From JAAGZL01 sp050297535 (GTDB taxonomy: Bacteria; Pseudomonadota; Gammaproteobacteria; Chromatiales; Chromatiaceae): DNA of 64,000 nt. Below, piece by piece: positions 47,504 to 55,823 of this stretch. The DNA is taken from NCBI GenBank assembly GCA_050297535.1, contig JBNKSV010000002.1, forward strand, positions 1 to 64,000, written 5' to 3'. A program made the position numbers and the translations under genes. The notes under the pieces are model-generated. The model was given only the letters and a program-made list of their open reading frames with translations, was not told the origin of the DNA and searched no databases. Numbering within the stretch: the stretch's first letter is position 1; every line of letters begins with the position of its first letter.

Positions 47504-49084
47504 ATGTCCGAACTACTGAAACAACTAAACCGCCGTCGCACCTTTGCCATCATCTCTCACCCGGATGCCGGTAAGACCACCCTCACCGAAAAGCTGCTGC
47601 TGTTCGGAGGCGCCATTCAGTTGGCTGGTACCGTGAAGGGTCGAAAGGCGGCGCGTCATGCCACCTCGGACTGGATGGAGCTGGAGAAGGAGCGCGGTAT
47701 CTCCGTCACTTCGTCGGTGATGCAGTTCCCATACAACGACGCCATCGTGAATCTGCTGGATACCCCGGGTCACGAGGACTTTTCTGAAGACACCTACCGC
47801 ACCCTGACCGCGGTGGACTCGGCCCTGATGGTAATCGATATAGCCAAGGGCGTGGAGGCGCGCACCATCAAGTTGATGGAGGTATGCCGCCTGCGCACCA
47901 CCCCGATTATCACCTTCATCAACAAACTTGATCGCGAGGGCCGGGACCCGATGGAGGTTCTGGATGAGGTGGAGTCTGTGCTCAAGATCAGATGTGCGCC
48001 CCTGACCTGGCCTATTGGTATGGGTAAGCGCTTCAAGGGGGTGTATGACTTGCGCTCTAACACCACCCACCTGTTTGCCGCCGCTCACGGCGGCAAGATC
48101 CAGGAGGGAGAGCTGATCGAGGGGCTGGATAATCCCAGGCTGGATGAGGTAATTGGAGATCAGGCCCAGGAGTTGCGGGATGAGATTGAACTGGTGCTGG
48201 GGGCCAGCCATGCGTGGGATCAAGAGGCCTACAATTGTGGCGAACTGACCCCGGTGTTCTTTGGTTCCGCCATCAATAATTTCGGTGTGAAGGAGCTGTT
48301 GGATGCCTTTGTGGAGTACGCACCGGCCCCGGTTGCGCGCAAGACTGTACAGCGTGAAGTTGCGGCGTCTGAGGAAAAATTCACTGGTTTCGTGTTTAAG
48401 ATCCAGGCCAACATGGACCCGGCCCATCGTGACCGCATCGCCTTCCTGCGGGTCTGTTCCGGTTCTTATAAAAAAGGCATGAAGATGCGGCACGTGCGTC
48501 TTGGCAAGACGGTGCAGGTGAGTAACGCCATCACCTTCCAGGCCGATGAGCGCAGGCATGTGGAGGAGGCCTGGCCGGGGGACATCATCGGTCTGCATAA
48601 CCACGGCACCATCCAGATCGGTGACACCTTCACCGAGGGTGAAGAGCTGAAGTACGAGGGCATACCATATTTTGCGCCGGAGCTGTTTCGCCGGGTGGTA
48701 CTCAAGGACCCACTACGTCTGAAGGCATTGCAGAAGGGTGTGGTGCAGCTCTGCGAGGAGGGGGCCACCCAGGTTTTTCGGCCCATGCGTAATAACGACA
48801 TCATCCTGGGTGCGGTGGGTGTGCTGCAGTTCGACGTAGCGGCGCATCGTCTGAAGGATGAGTATGGCGTGGAGGCGATTGTGGAGGGTATCGGAGTCGC
48901 CACCGCCCGCTGGGTGCAGTGCGATGATCCCAAGATGCTGCAGCAATTCAAGACCAAGGCCCACGACAACCTGGCCCTGGATGGGGACGAGCAGCTGGTC
49001 TACTTGGCGCCTACCCGGGTGAATCTGGACCTTACCATGGAACGCTGGCCTGACGTGCGTTTTCTGGCGACTCGCGAGCTGTAA
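47504..49084 (+). CDS. prfC: Peptide chain release factor 3
   Basis: RF3 is the GTPase that removes RF1/RF2 after termination. The 526 residues are the normal length; G1 is SHPDAGKTTL, G3 DTPGHEDF, G4 NKLD. The domain II/III region (FVFKIQANMDPAHRDRIAFL) separates it from EF-G. Confidence 0.97.
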   Translation: MSELLKQLNRRRTFAIISHPDAGKTTLTEKLLLFGGAIQLAGTVKGRKAARHATSDWMELEKERGISVTSSVMQFPYNDAIVNLLDTPGHEDFSEDTYRTLTAVDSALMVIDIAKGVEARTIKLMEVCRLRTTPIITFINKLDREGRDPMEVLDEVESVLKIRCAPLTWPIGMGKRFKGVYDLRSNTTHLFAAAHGGKIQEGELIEGLDNPRLDEVIGDQAQELRDEIELVLGASHAWDQEAYNCGELTPVFFGSAINNFGVKELLDAFVEYAPAPVARKTVQREVAASEEKFTGFVFKIQANMDPAHRDRIAFLRVCSGSYKKGMKMRHVRLGKTVQVSNAITFQADERRHVEEAWPGDIIGLHNHGTIQIGDTFTEGEELKYEGIPYFAPELFRRVVLKDPLRLKALQKGVVQLCEEGATQVFRPMRNNDIILGAVGVLQFDVAAHRLKDEYGVEAIVEGIGVATARWVQCDDPKMLQQFKTKAHDNLALDGDEQLVYLAPTRVNLDLTMERWPDVRFLATREL

Positions 49085-49085
49085 A

Positions 49086-49110
49086 GCCCCCTCTCCCCAC
49101 AGGGGGAGGG
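49086..49110. repeat. Short GC-rich palindrome after prfC
   Basis: CCCCCTCTCCCCACAGGGGGAGGG is a small hairpin of the same CCCTC/GAGGG family as the arrays near lon; it starts directly behind the prfC stop and may act as a transcript end. Confidence 0.5.
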
Positions 49111-49251
49111 AATAACTAGTGCATAGAAAATAATCCTTTAATTCCATAAGCTTAGGAACGCATTTCCTGGGTATTTTCTAATGGAATTTCGTTAATTGCC
49201 GCTAAATAACTTAGCCATAACACTCTGGCTATGAATTAAATGGTGGGCGCT

Positions 49252-50337
49252 ATGCAGATAGTAGATTCCAATATCCAGATGGCCAGCAACCATCTCTCTA
49301 CCCAGCGGGACGAGCGGCGCGAGTCCTTAACGGTCTGGCGTGACGGTCAGGAAGCGCAGGCGGTTACCGGACCGGTGAATCGAGCCGCATTTGACACCAT
49401 GGCTGAGTCCCTGCAGGCGGAGTTCCGACAGGTGGATATATCCGCTAAGGCCAGTTCGTTGCAGCCGTCCAAGGCCGTGGTGGCAGATAATGGACAGCTT
49501 GATCCTCTGGATGAGCTAAAACAGTTGCTGATAAAGCTCTTGGTGGAGCAGCTCACCGGCAAGAAGATCAATCTGGCCTCTCCGGACGATGTACAGGATG
49601 CCCAGGCCCAGGCTGAGACGGCCGATGTGCCGGATCCAAATCAGCCTCAGGCCAGTGGCGATGGCCGCCAGGGCTGGGGGCTGGTCTACGACTATTATGA
49701 GTCACACTATGAGTCCGAGTCCGTCAGTTTTTCCGCCAGTGGCGTGGTGCATACCGCAGACGGTAAAGAGATAGATATCAGCGTCGAGATGAATATGAGC
49801 CGCGAATTCTATTCAGAACAGCGGCTGAGCTTGCGCGCCGGCGATGCCTTGAAAGATCCGCTGGTAATCAACTTCAGTGGTACTGCGGCGCAACTGACCG
49901 AGCGCAGTTTTAGCTTCGACATCGATGTGGACGGTACCTCGGATCAGATCGCCTTTGTGGGACCGGGCAGCGGTTTTCTGGCCCTGGATCGGAACGGCGA
50001 CGGCGTGATCAACGACGGCAGCGAACTGTTCGGCCCGGAGAGCGGCAACGGTTTTGCGGATCTGGCCGAGTATGACTTGGATGGTAATAACTGGATCGAC
50101 GAGAATGACAGTATCTATGACCGTCTGCGTATCTGGTCTAAGGATGAGTCAGGCAATGATCAGCTGGTGGCCCTGGGGCAGCGTGGGGTAGGGGCTATAT
50201 ATTTGGGCCATATCGATACCCCATTCCTGCTGAAGGACGCGGCCAATGATACTTTGGGCGCAGTGCGCGATTCCGGTATCTATCTGGAAGAGGATGGGGG
50301 CGTTGGCACCGTACAGCAGTTGGATTTGGTGGTTTAG
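49252..50337 (+). CDS. Hypothetical protein with EF-hand-like calcium loops
   Basis: From ATG 49252 (GGTGG upstream) the 361-residue protein lacks a signal peptide. The first 120 residues are a mixed helical region; the middle has WGLVYDYYESHYESESVSFS, a segment found in a set of gammaproteobacterial proteins of unknown role. Near residues 245-260 DRNGDGVINDGSELFG and then DLDGNNWIDENDS resemble EF-hand or dockerin-type calcium loops. It is not a clear RTX toxin as GGxGxD repeats are absent. A start at ATG 49240 is possible. Confidence 0.75.
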   Translation: MQIVDSNIQMASNHLSTQRDERRESLTVWRDGQEAQAVTGPVNRAAFDTMAESLQAEFRQVDISAKASSLQPSKAVVADNGQLDPLDELKQLLIKLLVEQLTGKKINLASPDDVQDAQAQAETADVPDPNQPQASGDGRQGWGLVYDYYESHYESESVSFSASGVVHTADGKEIDISVEMNMSREFYSEQRLSLRAGDALKDPLVINFSGTAAQLTERSFSFDIDVDGTSDQIAFVGPGSGFLALDRNGDGVINDGSELFGPESGNGFADLAEYDLDGNNWIDENDSIYDRLRIWSKDESGNDQLVALGQRGVGAIYLGHIDTPFLLKDAANDTLGAVRDSGIYLEEDGGVGTVQQLDLVV

Positions 50338-50437
50338 ATAGGTGGGCTGTATGTAAACCAGAGTATTTAACTATTGTTGTTGTGCTACTAGATAGTTGGC
50401 ATAGGCCTGGTTCTTATGTTTAAAAGTCATAGTCTAT

Positions 50438-50452
50438 TACCCAAATTGGGTA
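50438..50452. promoter_or_regulatory. 15-bp palindrome upstream of the first PEP-CTERM gene
   Basis: TACCCAA-A-TTGGGTA is a perfect inverted repeat with a single central base, 99 bases before the gene start. It could be an operator; no regulator is identified. Confidence 0.35.
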
Positions 50453-50551
50453 TGTGTGCGCCTAGCCCTATCACTACAATAGTTGGTAATTAGCTTGGTA
50501 TTAGCGAATGCGGATCCAGTAAAAATTTTATTTAATCGGGGAGTTTAAGTG

Positions 50552-51151
50552 ATGTCCAAAAGAACAGTTGTCTTATTGTTGTGCGTAATCAGCATGTTTG
50601 CCGTAATGGCGCAATCTCATGCAGCTACCACAATCTACACTGATAAGTCCGCATGGGAATCAGTGGTTTCCTCCTATTCAATAGAAGATTTTTCGGATTC
50701 TGTTTTTAATGCCGGGGTTAGTGTTGTTAGCGATGCTGGTAGCGTGTCTGGAGGTGAGTGGTCAGATCGTTTGGTTCCTGGCGGTGCTTCAACCACATTC
50801 TCTTTTGGATCCGGCTTGTTAGGCTTCGGTGGGGATTGGGATTTGGCTGGCCCTGCAGGCCAGGGCACGGGCATCACTATCACCTTGAGCTTGTTGGGGG
50901 GCGGTGTCGAGGTTTTATCCACAGAGATACCTAGGTCACTAAGTGGGTCATTCTGGGGATTTGTCACGGATGTGGCATTTACAGACGTTTTACTAACGGC
51001 TGGGACGCAGTCGGGTGTTGCTGAAACTTTTCATATGGATAACATGGTATATTCAGCTGCCCCGGCCTCTGCGGTTCCAGTGCCTGCCGCTGTGTGGCTG
51101 TTTGGTTCCGGCTTGCTTGGTTTGATTGGAGTTAGGCGTAGGGTTGCCTAA
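50552..51151 (+). CDS. PEP-CTERM (VPxPA-type) sorting-domain protein 1
   Basis: The 199-residue protein has a signal peptide (MSKRTVVLLLCVISMFAVMA, cleavage near HAA-T), a serine- and glycine-rich beta body, and a C-terminal VPVPAAVWLFGSGLLGL followed by basic RRR. This tripartite tail is the PEP-CTERM/VPLPA-CTERM signal cut by exosortase, linked to exopolysaccharide export. No exosortase is in the window. Start ATG 50552 has GGGGAG upstream. Confidence 0.82.
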   Translation: MSKRTVVLLLCVISMFAVMAQSHAATTIYTDKSAWESVVSSYSIEDFSDSVFNAGVSVVSDAGSVSGGEWSDRLVPGGASTTFSFGSGLLGFGGDWDLAGPAGQGTGITITLSLLGGGVEVLSTEIPRSLSGSFWGFVTDVAFTDVLLTAGTQSGVAETFHMDNMVYSAAPASAVPVPAAVWLFGSGLLGLIGVRRRVA

Positions 51152-51177
51152 TAACTAATGCTAATTTAGTTGCGATG

Positions 51178-51213
51178 AAACCGCCGCCTGTAATTAAACA
51201 GGCGGCGGTTTTT
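51178..51213 (+). terminator. Rho-independent terminator after the first PEP-CTERM gene
   Basis: AAACCGCCGCCTG pairs with CAGGCGGCGGTTT across TAATTAAA and is followed by a T-run. Confidence 0.9.
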
Positions 51214-51219
51214 CTATAT

Positions 51220-51283
51220 GTAGGAGCCCAGTCCTCTGGGCGATAAACCCCATAAGAAATCGCCCGCAGGAGCTGGCTCCTAC
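51220..51283. repeat. REP-like palindrome, GTAGGAGCC family, overlapping the fumarase stop
   Basis: GTAGGAGCCCAGTCCTCTGG GCGAT at one end and ATCGCCCGCAGGAGCTGGCT CCTAC at the other. The terminal CCTAC on the + strand is GTAGG on the minus strand; its TAG is the stop codon of the fumarase gene (51280-51282). Confidence 0.8.
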
Positions 51284-52791
51284 TTCATATCCTCAATCCT
51301 GATCCGCCACTCCGCTGGTCCGGTTTCATGCACGGATGTACCCTTGCTGTCCACCGCAACTGTTACCGGCATATCCTCCACCTCGAATTCGCGGATCGCT
51401 TCCATGCCCAGATCCTCGAAGGCCACGATGCGGGCCGAACGGATAGCCTTGGAGACCAGGTAGGCCGCGCCTCCCACCGCCATTAGGTAGGCGGCCCCAT
51501 GCTGTTTGATCGACTCAATGGCGGCTGGTCCACGTTCCGCTTTGCCTACCATGCCGATTAGCCCCATATCTCCCAGCATCATGTCGGTGAACTTGTCCAT
51601 GCGGGTGGCGGTGGTGGGTCCGGCCGGACCTACCGCCTCGTCGCGCACCGGATCCACCGGTCCTACGTAGTAGATGAAGCGGCCGTTGAAGTCTACGCCA
51701 TTCGGTAGAGGCTCCCCATTTTCCCACAGCTGTTGGATGCGTTTGTGGGCGGCGTCGCGGCCAGTGAGCAGTTTGCCGGAGAGCAGCAGGCTTTCGCCCG
51801 GTTGCCAACTGGCTATCTCCTCTTTGGTGACTGTATCCAGGTTGACCCGGCGTGCATTACTGCCGCCTTCCAGTGATATCTGCGGCCAATCCTTCAGGCT
51901 TGGCGGCTGCAGATCCACCGGACCGCTGCCATCCAGGGTGAACTCTACATGGCGGGTGGCGGCGCAGTTTGGAATCATGGCGATTGGCAGGGATGCGGCA
52001 TGGGTCGGGTAGTCCTTGATCTTGACATCCAGCACGGTGGTGAGTCCGCCCAGACCCTGTGCCCCGATGCCAAGGGCATTCACCTTTTCAAATAGCTCCA
52101 GGCGCAGTTCTTCCACCCGATTCTGCGGTCCGCGAGCCCGGAGTTCATGGATGTCTATATGTTCCATCAGAGACTCTTTGGCCAGCAGCATGGCCTTTTC
52201 TGCGGAGCCGCCGATGCCGATGCCCAGCATGCCTGGAGGACACCATCCGGCACCCATCTTGGGGACGGTCTCCAGCACCCAGTCCACCAGGCTGCTGGAT
52301 GGATTGAGTACGGTGAACTTGGATTTGTTTTCTGAGCCGCCGCCCTTAGCCGCCAGTTTTACCAGCAGTTTGTCGCCTGGGACCAGCCGGGTGTGGATGA
52401 TAGCCGGGGTGTTGTCTTTGGTGTTTTTACGCGCCCCAACCGGATCGGCAACCATAGACGCCCGAAGTACATTGTCCGGATGGTTGTAACCGCGGCGTAC
52501 GCCCTCGTTTATCATATCCTCCAGCCCCATATCACCTTCGAACTTAAGGTCCATTCCAACTTCCAGGAAGACTACGACCATGCCGGTATCCTGGCAGATG
52601 GGGCGCTTGCCCTCAGCGCACATCCGGGAGTTGACCAGAATCTGGGCCATGGCATCCTTGGCGGCTGGGGATTGTTCCATCTCCCAGGCCTTGGTCAGGG
52701 CCTGTATGTAGTCGGCAGGGTGGTAATAGGAGATATATTGCAGGCTATCGGCAATGCTCTGGATGAGGTCTTCCTGGCGTATGGTAGTCAT
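51280..52791 (-). CDS. fumA: Class I fumarate hydratase (iron-sulfur)
   Basis: The enzyme interconverts fumarate and malate in the TCA cycle. The 503 residues show the cluster cysteines C66 (PICQDTG), C184 (GWCPPGMLG) and C276 (IPNCAATRH), with KGGGSENKSKF and the C-terminal beta domain TTATRMDKFTDMMLGDMGLI. It is the single-chain, oxygen-sensitive class. The reading frame ends at MK-TAG inside a REP-like repeat. The symbol fumA is used in the sense of the family. Confidence 0.95.
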   Translation of the reverse strand: MTTIRQEDLIQSIADSLQYISYYHPADYIQALTKAWEMEQSPAAKDAMAQILVNSRMCAEGKRPICQDTGMVVVFLEVGMDLKFEGDMGLEDMINEGVRRGYNHPDNVLRASMVADPVGARKNTKDNTPAIIHTRLVPGDKLLVKLAAKGGGSENKSKFTVLNPSSSLVDWVLETVPKMGAGWCPPGMLGIGIGGSAEKAMLLAKESLMEHIDIHELRARGPQNRVEELRLELFEKVNALGIGAQGLGGLTTVLDVKIKDYPTHAASLPIAMIPNCAATRHVEFTLDGSGPVDLQPPSLKDWPQISLEGGSNARRVNLDTVTKEEIASWQPGESLLLSGKLLTGRDAAHKRIQQLWENGEPLPNGVDFNGRFIYYVGPVDPVRDEAVGPAGPTTATRMDKFTDMMLGDMGLIGMVGKAERGPAAIESIKQHGAAYLMAVGGAAYLVSKAIRSARIVAFEDLGMEAIREFEVEDMPVTVAVDSKGTSVHETGPAEWRIRIEDMK

Positions 52792-52794
52792 AAT

Positions 52795-52929
52795 ATGTTT
52801 ATTTCCGTTGTGTCCCCGGTTATCCGTGGGATTGTGTTGTCGATCACTTTGTTAGTCATATCTGGTGGTATTATACTTAAAGCTGTAGCCAGGGAAACGG
52901 CATCCGCGGCCAGGCGCAACCAGGTATAG
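52795..52929 (+). CDS. Doubtful 44-residue membrane micro-ORF
   Basis: An ATG at 52795 opens a 44-codon frame (MFISVVSPVIRGIVLSITLL, one hydrophobic helix, then AREAT-like polar tail). It begins four bases from the divergent fumarase start and would overlie the fumarase promoter. No ribosome binding site is visible. I consider it a weak candidate. Confidence 0.2.
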   Translation: MFISVVSPVIRGIVLSITLLVISGGIILKAVARETASAARRNQV

Positions 52930-52943
52930 AGTGACATATCATA

Positions 52944-53207
52944 ATGTCTGATTCAGACGATAAAAAAACAGACAAACAGTGGCCTAAGGCAACTATAAGT
53001 GGGTTGGAGGCCGATATTGCCTATTTCGATGCCCGTCTTTCTATGCTGAATGATCATGTTTCCACCACCCACCAGGAGGCTCAGACCAAGGCCTACAAGG
53101 CCCTGGAATCAACTCTGATCGGCATGTTGTTGAAGATGCGTATGCAGTCCGACAACGGGGCTAAATCAAAAAAGAGAAGAAAACCGGACGCTGACGCCGA
53201 TAAGTAA
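52944..53207 (+). CDS. Small hypothetical protein, predicted helical
   Basis: The 87-residue frame (MSDSDDKKTDKQWPKATISG) has an acidic start, a central amphipathic helical region (LEADIAYFDARLSMLNDHVS) and a lysine-rich tail. Its layout recalls small cytosolic coiled-coil proteins; the family is not recognised. The ribosome binding site is weak. Confidence 0.6.
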   Translation: MSDSDDKKTDKQWPKATISGLEADIAYFDARLSMLNDHVSTTHQEAQTKAYKALESTLIGMLLKMRMQSDNGAKSKKRRKPDADADK

Positions 53208-53284
53208 ACTTTTTGTCTGTCCCTATAGCAAAAACAAAAATCTTCGAGAATTACATTCCTAAAGGGGCTTTATTTACCCCATTT

Positions 53285-53302
53285 AAGTGATGTTCATCAC
53301 AC
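53285..53302. promoter_or_regulatory. CRP/Vfr-like binding site
   Basis: AAGTGATGTTCATCACAC contains GTGA-N6-TCAC (53287-53300), the core of the cAMP receptor protein consensus. It lies 97 bases before the second PEP-CTERM gene. Regulation by a CRP-family protein is inference. Confidence 0.5.
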
Positions 53303-53396
53303 TATTGATAACTAATATTTCTAGCAGCAAGGCCGTGCTTGGTTGGCGTATGGCTTGTTTAAGGTCTTTTTGGCTAATTCTGGGATCTGGTTGATT

Positions 53397-54065
53397 ATGA
53401 ACAGCAACATTAAAAGTAGCTTTATTGGTTTCGCAATTGCAGTAGCGGCAATGTTCACAAGTACAGCAGTTGTGGCATATACGATTGATGTTGGCGGCAC
53501 AGGTGTATCCGGTGAAGGTATTACCACTTCTGTAGTCGGAGCAACAGTGATCGATTTTAACTCTGGAATTTTGCCAAGCGAATATTCCGGCGGTGCAGTA
53601 AAGAGTGGTACTAGCAGCAATTCGGCTGCTCCCCCCGATGATATCTCGTACTACTATACGGTAGGATCATCTAGTGAACAGCGATCCCCTGGGATTTTGA
53701 CCTTGGGTTCGCTGAGTAAATACTTTGGATTTTATGGCGGATCTCCAGATGCCTATAATTCCATTGAGCTTTACAGTGGTACGGAATTGGTTGGCTCATT
53801 TAGTGGAACTCAGTTATACCGAATTGCTAATAATTGTGATGATTGTAACCCAGGCGGAAATCGCTCAGAGGGGTTCTATTGGAATATCTGGGCTGACGGT
53901 ACTTCCGAGTTTTTTAATGTTGTAAAGTTTATTTCTACCAGCAACGCCTTTGAAACGGACAACCATGCTTATCTTGCTGCGGTGCCAATTCCGGCATCTG
54001 CATGGCTATTTGTTTCCGGTATCTTGGGTCTGATGGGGTTCTCCACACGCAGGAGATCTGTTTGA
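53397..54065 (+). CDS. PEP-CTERM (VPxPA-type) sorting-domain protein 2
   Basis: From ATG 53397 the 222-residue protein starts with a signal peptide (MNSNIKSSFIGFAIAVAAMF, cleavage near VVA-Y) and ends VPIPASAWLFVSGILGLMG followed by RRR. The mid-region has a CDDC pair. The tail architecture equals that of the gene at 50552. It likely goes to the cell surface through exosortase. An earlier TTG at 53343 is rejected because it would bury the signal peptide. Confidence 0.8.
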   Translation: MNSNIKSSFIGFAIAVAAMFTSTAVVAYTIDVGGTGVSGEGITTSVVGATVIDFNSGILPSEYSGGAVKSGTSSNSAAPPDDISYYYTVGSSSEQRSPGILTLGSLSKYFGFYGGSPDAYNSIELYSGTELVGSFSGTQLYRIANNCDDCNPGGNRSEGFYWNIWADGTSEFFNVVKFISTSNAFETDNHAYLAAVPIPASAWLFVSGILGLMGFSTRRRSV

Positions 54066-54092
54066 TAACGGGATTTTAGATTAATGATCTAT

Positions 54093-54122
54093 AAAAACCC
54101 CGCGTAGAATAGCGGGGTTTTG
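54093..54122 (+). terminator. Rho-independent terminator after the second PEP-CTERM gene
   Basis: AAAACCCCGC pairs with GCGGGGTTTT across GTAGAATA, with flanking A and T runs; it could also serve the convergent DUF2934 gene. Confidence 0.88.
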
Positions 54123-54135
54123 TTTAGGTGCGAGT

Positions 54136-54423
54136 TTATTTGATTTTTCCATCAATCTCTTTCTCGGCGGCAATCCAGTCGTCTAGTTCAAAGTTGCCAT
54201 GATGCCCGCGTTTTTCGGCTAGGTAATACGCGGCCGTGCGTATCATCTCTATCCGCTCATCTGGACCGATCTTTTTCTTGCGTTTAGTGCTTTTGGCCTT
54301 GGGCGTATCTTGCTTTGGTTTTTTGGCTTTTACTTTGGCGGCAACCTTACTTTTGCTATTTTTCTTTCCTTCATCCTTGTCTGCCTTGTCATTTTTCTTC
54401 GCCTTAGGTTTCTCTTTAGCCAT
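54136..54423 (-). CDS. DUF2934 protein with lysine-rich N-terminal tail
   Basis: The 95-residue protein has a long Lys/Ala/Asp-rich N-terminus (about 1-52), like histone-H1-type tails, followed by the DUF2934 core RIEMIRTAAYYLAEKRGHHG then FELDDWIAAEKEID. GAGGAGGCAAGG precedes the ATG. DUF2934 proteins are of unknown function; the basic tail suggests nucleic acid binding (inference). Confidence 0.8.
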   Translation of the reverse strand: MAKEKPKAKKNDKADKDEGKKNSKSKVAAKVKAKKPKQDTPKAKSTKRKKKIGPDERIEMIRTAAYYLAEKRGHHGNFELDDWIAAEKEIDGKIK

Positions 54424-54533
54424 GATTGCCTTGCCTCCTCATAACATGCCCGGATGTCGGTGTGGGCGGTATATGGAACATTATTGCAAGATACTACTGG
54501 TTTGTTACCAAGACATTAAGGCGATATCACTGC

Positions 54534-54980
54534 CTACTTTGATACGGCCCAGATGCCACGCTTGAGCTCTTTAGCTTGCTGCATTGCCTTGGAGTATAGA
54601 TCATTATCCAATGCAGATTGGGAGTTTGGTTGATGTATGGCAAGCCCCTCACTGAGTAGCCGCAGGTTGATATCTGAGTTACCTAATAACACCTTACCTA
54701 AGGGCTGTCCCTGGTTATTCATCGTTTGATATTCGACTGTTACCGGGTGTCCGGCAACCAAAGTGGAAAGCCGTTTTCTGGCGGCGCGCCCTAATCTAGT
54801 GTTTAAGGGTGGAGCCTGAATTCCCATAAGTTGGACTTGAATATGTCGGTTGTTGGCAATGGTAAGCATCAGCCTGTCGCCGCTGATGATGCGGGATGGG
54901 CGTCCGCTCAGTGTTGCAGCAGAGATTTCCTGTGTTAGCAGTATGATGGCTATAAAGAGTAAGAAGAGTTTTTTCTGCAT
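54534..54980 (-). CDS. Exported SNase-fold protein lacking catalytic residues
   Basis: The 148-residue protein has a signal peptide (MQKKLFLLFIAIILLTQEIS) and the staphylococcal nuclease OB fold. Aligned without gaps to S. aureus nuclease around the active site, D19 is S33, R35 is Q50, D40 is Q55, E43 is P58 and R87 is Q92; only D21 (D35) is kept. The structural pattern VQLMGIQAPP, GRAARKRL and AKELKRGIWA is kept. It is therefore probably a non-catalytic binding protein. Confidence 0.8.
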   Translation of the reverse strand: MQKKLFLLFIAIILLTQEISAATLSGRPSRIISGDRLMLTIANNRHIQVQLMGIQAPPLNTRLGRAARKRLSTLVAGHPVTVEYQTMNNQGQPLGKVLLGNSDINLRLLSEGLAIHQPNSQSALDNDLYSKAMQQAKELKRGIWAVSK

Positions 54981-55053
54981 AGTCTGATAATAGCGCCCCG
55001 ATACAATTTTACCCTTTGTATCTTACCCTTACTGGATCGCTCCTGCGTTCTGC

Positions 55054-55091
55054 GCAACCTTCGGTTGCTTGTCGAGCGTGTGACCTTACAT
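55054..55091. other. Hairpin and partial tRNA-Arg-like fragment
   Basis: GCAACC-TTC-GGTTGC (55054-55068) is a hairpin just 3' of the minus-strand tRNA-Arg gene, and TCGAGCGTGTGACCTTAC (55071 onward) repeats 14 of 16 bases of the T-arm/variable region of that tRNA (TCGAACGTGTGACCTCAC). It may be a decayed duplicate or attachment-site scar. Confidence 0.35.
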
Positions 55092-55102
55092 GATTAAGCA
55101 AA

Positions 55103-55179
55103 TGGCGCCCCCGACACGATTCGAACGTGTGACCTCACCCTTAGGAGGGGTGCGCTCTATCCAGCTGAGCTACGGGGGC
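55103..55179 (-). tRNA. tRNA-Arg (anticodon CCT)
   Basis: The minus strand folds as a cloverleaf: acceptor GCCCCCG/CGGGGGC, discriminator G, encoded CCA, D-loop GCTCAGCTGGATAGAGC, anticodon stem CACCC/GGGTG with loop CTCCTAA, T-loop GTTCGAATC. Anticodon CCT reads the AGG arginine codon. Confidence 0.95.
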
Positions 55180-55199
55180 ATGGATGTCAATTTGGAGTT

Positions 55200-55275
<76 letters not shown>

Positions 55276-55331
55276 AACAGGGTGATTATTCTAACATCTG
55301 TTTATTGGCGGCCGCCAATTTTAATGTTGGT

Positions 55332-55814
55332 TTATGCCTTGGTATGTAGGTTGTTTGATTTGCTGAATTGGGTTTCGCCAGATTGGCTGTAGGTGCCGGT
55401 GAGGTTTTCCTTGCCACTTAGGATATCCAGGGCCTGTTTCACCCGGCGCTGGCCTAGGGCTATGATTCCGCCATTAAGGTCATTTTGTGTCTTGAGTTGT
55501 TTGGCGATGGTCTTAAGCTCTTCCCAGTTGGCGCTTAACTCCCGGTCTCCCATCATTGCAACCGCTTGTTCTATCCCTTGTTCGTCGGTGGTTAGCCTGC
55601 ATGACCTGAGAAACTGATTGCGCCTACCGATGTTCTGTTCCATCAGCTGCATATGTTCCAGTTTTTGTTTGCTTATGGACTTTATTGCATCTGGTGCGCC
55701 ATTGGTGAGGACAGCATGCTCGTGCTGTAGCAGATCTAGCATGGTCCTTGCTAGATCCAATTCAGCATCGATTTGGGCGGACAGGTCCGCCCTCTGTTCT
55801 GAGGTTATTTGCAT
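55332..55814 (-). CDS. flgN: Flagellar export chaperone FlgN
   Basis: FlgN holds the hook-filament junction proteins FlgK and FlgL before export. The 160-residue protein is almost all helical (DLARTMLDLLQHEHAVLTNG; IKSISKQKLEHMQLMEQ) with the FlgN_NLO pattern. It follows flgM on the same strand, nine bases apart, as in other gammaproteobacteria. Confidence 0.88.
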   Translation of the reverse strand: MQITSEQRADLSAQIDAELDLARTMLDLLQHEHAVLTNGAPDAIKSISKQKLEHMQLMEQNIGRRNQFLRSCRLTTDEQGIEQAVAMMGDRELSANWEELKTIAKQLKTQNDLNGGIIALGQRRVKQALDILSGKENLTGTYSQSGETQFSKSNNLHTKA

Positions 55815-55823
55815 GTGGCGTGT

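Noticed and set aside
47525..48604. 359-codon minus-strand frame
   Set aside because: It lies fully inside prfC and has no recognisable domain; prfC codons explain it.
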